The notes beneath the pieces are model-generated. The model did not search any database, had not been told where the DNA came from, and saw nothing but the letters and a program-made list of their open reading frames with translations. A DNA stretch of 64,000 nucleotides from NCBI GenBank assembly GCA_024734555.1, contig JANPWX010000548.1, forward strand, positions 615,842 through 679,841, given 5' to 3'. Of the stretch, positions 60,909-64,000 are shown piece by piece (the stretch's first letter is position 1; every line of letters starts with the position of its first letter). This DNA comes from Trochalopteron elliotii. Its lineage: Eukaryota > Chordata > Aves > Passeriformes > Leiothrichidae. Position numbers and translations under genes: made by a program.

Positions 60909-63900
60909 TCAATGCAGAGAATTACAAGGGAAATCATTTACCTGGACAACCTGGCTAGATATGCACAAAAAAAAAACAAAACCAAAAGACCAAGTGAAAA
61001 GACACTTGAAGGGAAAAAATTCCCTCTCTAAATAGAAGATTGTTTGTGATACACTCCAATATTCACTCAATCTCTTATAAAAGGCAGAGATTCCTGCCTA
61101 GTCAGAAAACATAGCACATCACAGATCAAAAAGTAAGCCCTACCTAGTAAGACTTTGGACAGAACACCTTTCAATTAAACATATTTTTGTCATATAGACT
61201 AAAAGAGAAGTCTAGGAACAGGACAGTGCTCCTTCTCACTCATCAGTTGTCTCTCTAGGTGGAAGGATAACTCACATCATGTGACAGATTCAGGTGGAAG
61301 CACCCCGGGGGAAGAGAGCTTTCAGTCCTCTGGTGGAAAGTCCCAGAAATGAACCTGGGGATGCTTTCCCAGGGTCTTTGATGGTTTATGACCCCTGCCA
61401 AAACATGACAGCACAGCAGAGCCAGTTCTGCCCCACCAGAAGGGATGAGGTGTCAATGGGACCTTCCCCGGGGAGGTGTAGTGGAGGACAACTGGCATGA
61501 CAAAAAAATCTTCTTATCTGGCTCAAAACCCGGCTTGTAGCCCAGGGGGTGGGTGTTCAGCCCCTCTGTCCTATGAGCATCACCACCACACAGCCAAAAC
61601 CTCACCTCCTGCCCCTCGGGGGCTGCAAAGCACCCACAAATGGGTGATTGAGTCCTTAATCATCAACATTCCAGTCTCTCATGGGGGTACATCCCAACAA
61701 TATTTCCCTCCCCACCTTTCGGCGTGGTTACATTCACTGCCACAGGGAAATACAACCAATAAAACAGGGCCAAAACCAGAGATGGGATGTTCTTCCTGGG
61801 GGGAGCAGGGGAGAAAAAAATCAGCTGTGGGATGAAGCCAGGCTGAAAAAAAAGGGGTAATTCCTTTGGATCTGCAATGCAATTCCTTCCAGAGAACTGT
61901 TTGCCAGCTCAGATCTGTGATGTACCAACCTAACCTTTTGTGATGTGCAGAAATTGAAGTGTTGCAAGCAGAGCCTGTGCAAACCTGACACACACAGAAA
62001 GGCAGGCAGAACCCATCTCTCCCAAATCCAGGCACTGATCCCGGCCATGGCCTGAGCCCCAGGCCTGCAGAACCACTGGCAGATGTCCCCAGGGCTTTCC
62101 CAGGCCTTTGAGGCTGCTCAGCCAAGTGTAGATGCTGTCTGTGAGCCCCAGCAGTGCTTTGGTTTCTCTGTTTGAAGGTGTCTGTAGGCTTGGGGCCCAG
62201 TGCTAACGCAGCACAGGGGCAGGAACAGCTCTGAGGGAAGCTTAAGACCAGGATAAACAACTTATTACGGGTAATGATTTTCTCAGTATTTCAACCAATG
62301 CAGTGCCAATCACCCAAAGGCAGGGCTGTGAGTCTCAGCATTAGCACAGGCACAACACAAAGCACTTTTCAAGGTCTGCCTTTCTGCTATATTGCTTTAT
62401 ATTGTATCATAAAAATTATCTGAATGGTAGTTCAACAAGCCAGGACTTTATTCACAGACCTACCGTGTTACTGATGCACGTGAGGTCAAGAAACACAAAT
62501 AGAGCAGATAATTAGAAGGGAAGCGTGTGGTGCTGAGCAAACACATCAGGCATGGGAAGATTTTCTGCACTGGAAAGGTAGAGAAATTGCATTTACAGAA
62601 CTACCTGGTGTTGGTTTGAGCATTCATGAAAAACCAAGGACCTGCAGATTTACAAATACAAGATCATCACCCTGTAGTATTGCAGTTCCTCTTTTAGGGT
62701 TTGAAAATAGGGCTCTGTATAGACCAAACTCACCAGTGGCATAACAAAATGCAGACAGCCCTTAGCAGAGCTGTCCCTTTGTTTCCTAGGAAAATGAGAT
62801 ATCAGGGACAACCCTTGGAGACTAACAGATCACATTCACTGCTAGAAGAGATGAAGAGAAATGCTTTACAGCAAACAGAGCTGTGCACATCTTCCACCAG
62901 CAGAAAATATCAGGCTTTGCTGTCTTGTTTTACACCCTGGAAAACAGAGCATGGATACCTCCCACCTGGAAAAAACTCAGTTGCCCTGTCTGCTGGGAGA
63001 AAAATCCTTACTTTGACACAGAAGCAATATATCAAAAGCTTTTCATTCAGCTCTCCTTAGTCATGAGTTCTGCTTGATTCTGTGTCATTTCAAGATCCAG
63101 TTAAATTCTGTGTTTCACTTTCCCCTCAGAAACTGGCAGCAGCCCACCTGATTTTGGGTGCACCTTTGTGAGTGAGGGTGTGGCAGACAAACAGAGCATT
63201 TTTGCTCATAAGAGACCCTGTCCTGGGACATCAGGCAGAGTTCAGATGCTGCAGAAAACACACAACCCTCATAATTCACCTCGTCAGCAGAGAAATGCTA
63301 TGCCATTGACAAAACCCCTACATAAACACCCAGCTGGTAATATGATTATGCCCTGAGGAAAAAAAGATTGATAGTGCTGGTGATTTTACTGTGCAATAAC
63401 CACAGAAGCTGTCTTTGTCCACCTAGTTCTCTAATCCTTTCCTGAAACATTAGTAAATACCCTTGCCTGACAAAGGTGAGCTCTCCAAGTTAATAACATG
63501 TCACAGAAAGAACGAGCTAAAACCTCTATGTTCAGCTGGGAGCTGTAACCCTTTTGCTCACTAATGAAGCTGCAAACACCAGAGATATTTTTAGGATGCC
63601 TGCAAACCTCATTATAATCCAAAACAAAAAGTTCAGCTACAATAGGAAGACACAGAGTGCTACAGAAAAATAAAAAAGTAAATTATTTCCCAGTGTTACT
63701 AAAATACCCAAATAAACAACACAAAAAAGCCTTACCTGACATAAGGCAGAAATTTAAACAAATATTCTTCAGTGTTGTAATTCCTGGAACAAAATTTATT
63801 AGCAAATTTAAATTAATTCTGCTCCAGGCATTGGGATACACTATCAGTTACTCCCTTACCCTCCACCCCCCAGGAAATATTTCCCTATTGCTGTCAGTCA

Positions 63901-64000
63901 ACTGCTTGAATGCTTGGAGTTTACCAGCTGCATAACATATATTGATTTTTGATGAATGACATCTCTCTCTGGGCCATTACAGTTTTGTTTTCAAACCTTA
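60909..64000. other. Non-coding sequence, no gene supported
   Basis: A TATA-like TATAAAA occurs at 61076-61082. GC-richer DNA at about 61290-62260 is open over long stretches on both strands (112 codons plus at 61497-61835, 193 codons minus at 61679-62260) but without recognised domains. The plus strand there carries CCAATAAAACAGG near 61752-61764, so a decayed LTR cannot be excluded. From 62300 to the end only AT-rich unique sequence was seen. Confidence 0.45.

Noticed and set aside
61679..62260. 193-codon minus-strand frame, with plus-strand frames at 61294-61835 resembling secreted or retroviral protein text
   Set aside because: No conserved motif could be identified. LTR or retroviral assignment would be guesswork.
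1..64000. Bacterial or phage system, CRISPR array, tRNA or rRNA genes
   Set aside because: None of the corresponding repeats, operon structures, conserved RNA arms or protein families is visible. The repeats show vertebrate nuclear DNA.

Overview
The window looks like ordinary vertebrate nuclear DNA, most likely from a bird. The recognisable interspersed repeats are CR1-type LINE fragments plus one retroviral LTR of avian style. I see no Alu, L1 or other mammalian repeats, CpG dinucleotides are scarce outside a few short patches, and there are no prokaryotic operons, ribosome-binding sites or dense coding. A songbird is a reasonable guess from the look of the CR1 and LTR copies. The sequence does not prove it, because turtles and crocodilians also carry CR1.

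No stretch can be called a protein-coding gene with confidence. The longest open frames (227 codons on the minus strand at 20056-20739, 204 codons at 47701-48315, 193 codons on the minus strand at 61679-62260) match no protein family I recognise. They lie in locally GC-richer DNA where stop codons are rarer. The window is best read as intergenic or deep intronic sequence. I saw no tRNA, rRNA, CRISPR, insertion sequence or bacterial element.

Layout: 1-5.3 kb is unique sequence with a strong 14-bp-stem hairpin near 2.25 kb. 5.3-6.1 kb is a coding-looking but unidentified block, followed by a microexon-like 18-mer at 6.5 kb. 11.4 kb holds a minus-oriented CR1 3' end. 15.4-17.2 kb holds three minus-strand exon-like segments, two with compatible reading phase. 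16.6, 17.9 and 22.7 kb hold simple repeats or AT-rich blocks. 19.2 and 22.3-22.6 kb hold old CR1/L3-like fragments. 24.5 and 32.2 kb hold small tandem duplications. 39.2-39.8 kb holds two CR1 tails facing each other. 45.6-46.1 kb holds the best-supported mobile element, a minus-oriented endogenous-retrovirus LTR with two CCAAT boxes, a TATA box and a polyadenylation signal. 55.8 kb holds another minus CR1 tail. 60.7 kb holds a 58-codon frame with a strong start context.

Several unique AT-rich blocks with clustered transcription-factor-like motifs (about 2.2, 17.6, 31.3, 41.3 and 47.1 kb) have the feel of conserved non-coding elements, but this cannot be shown without alignment. I did not find a convincing new biological system. 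The items most worth a check are the 15.9/17.1 kb exon pair, the 2.25 kb hairpin and the 41.3 kb CpG/AP-1/FOX cluster.
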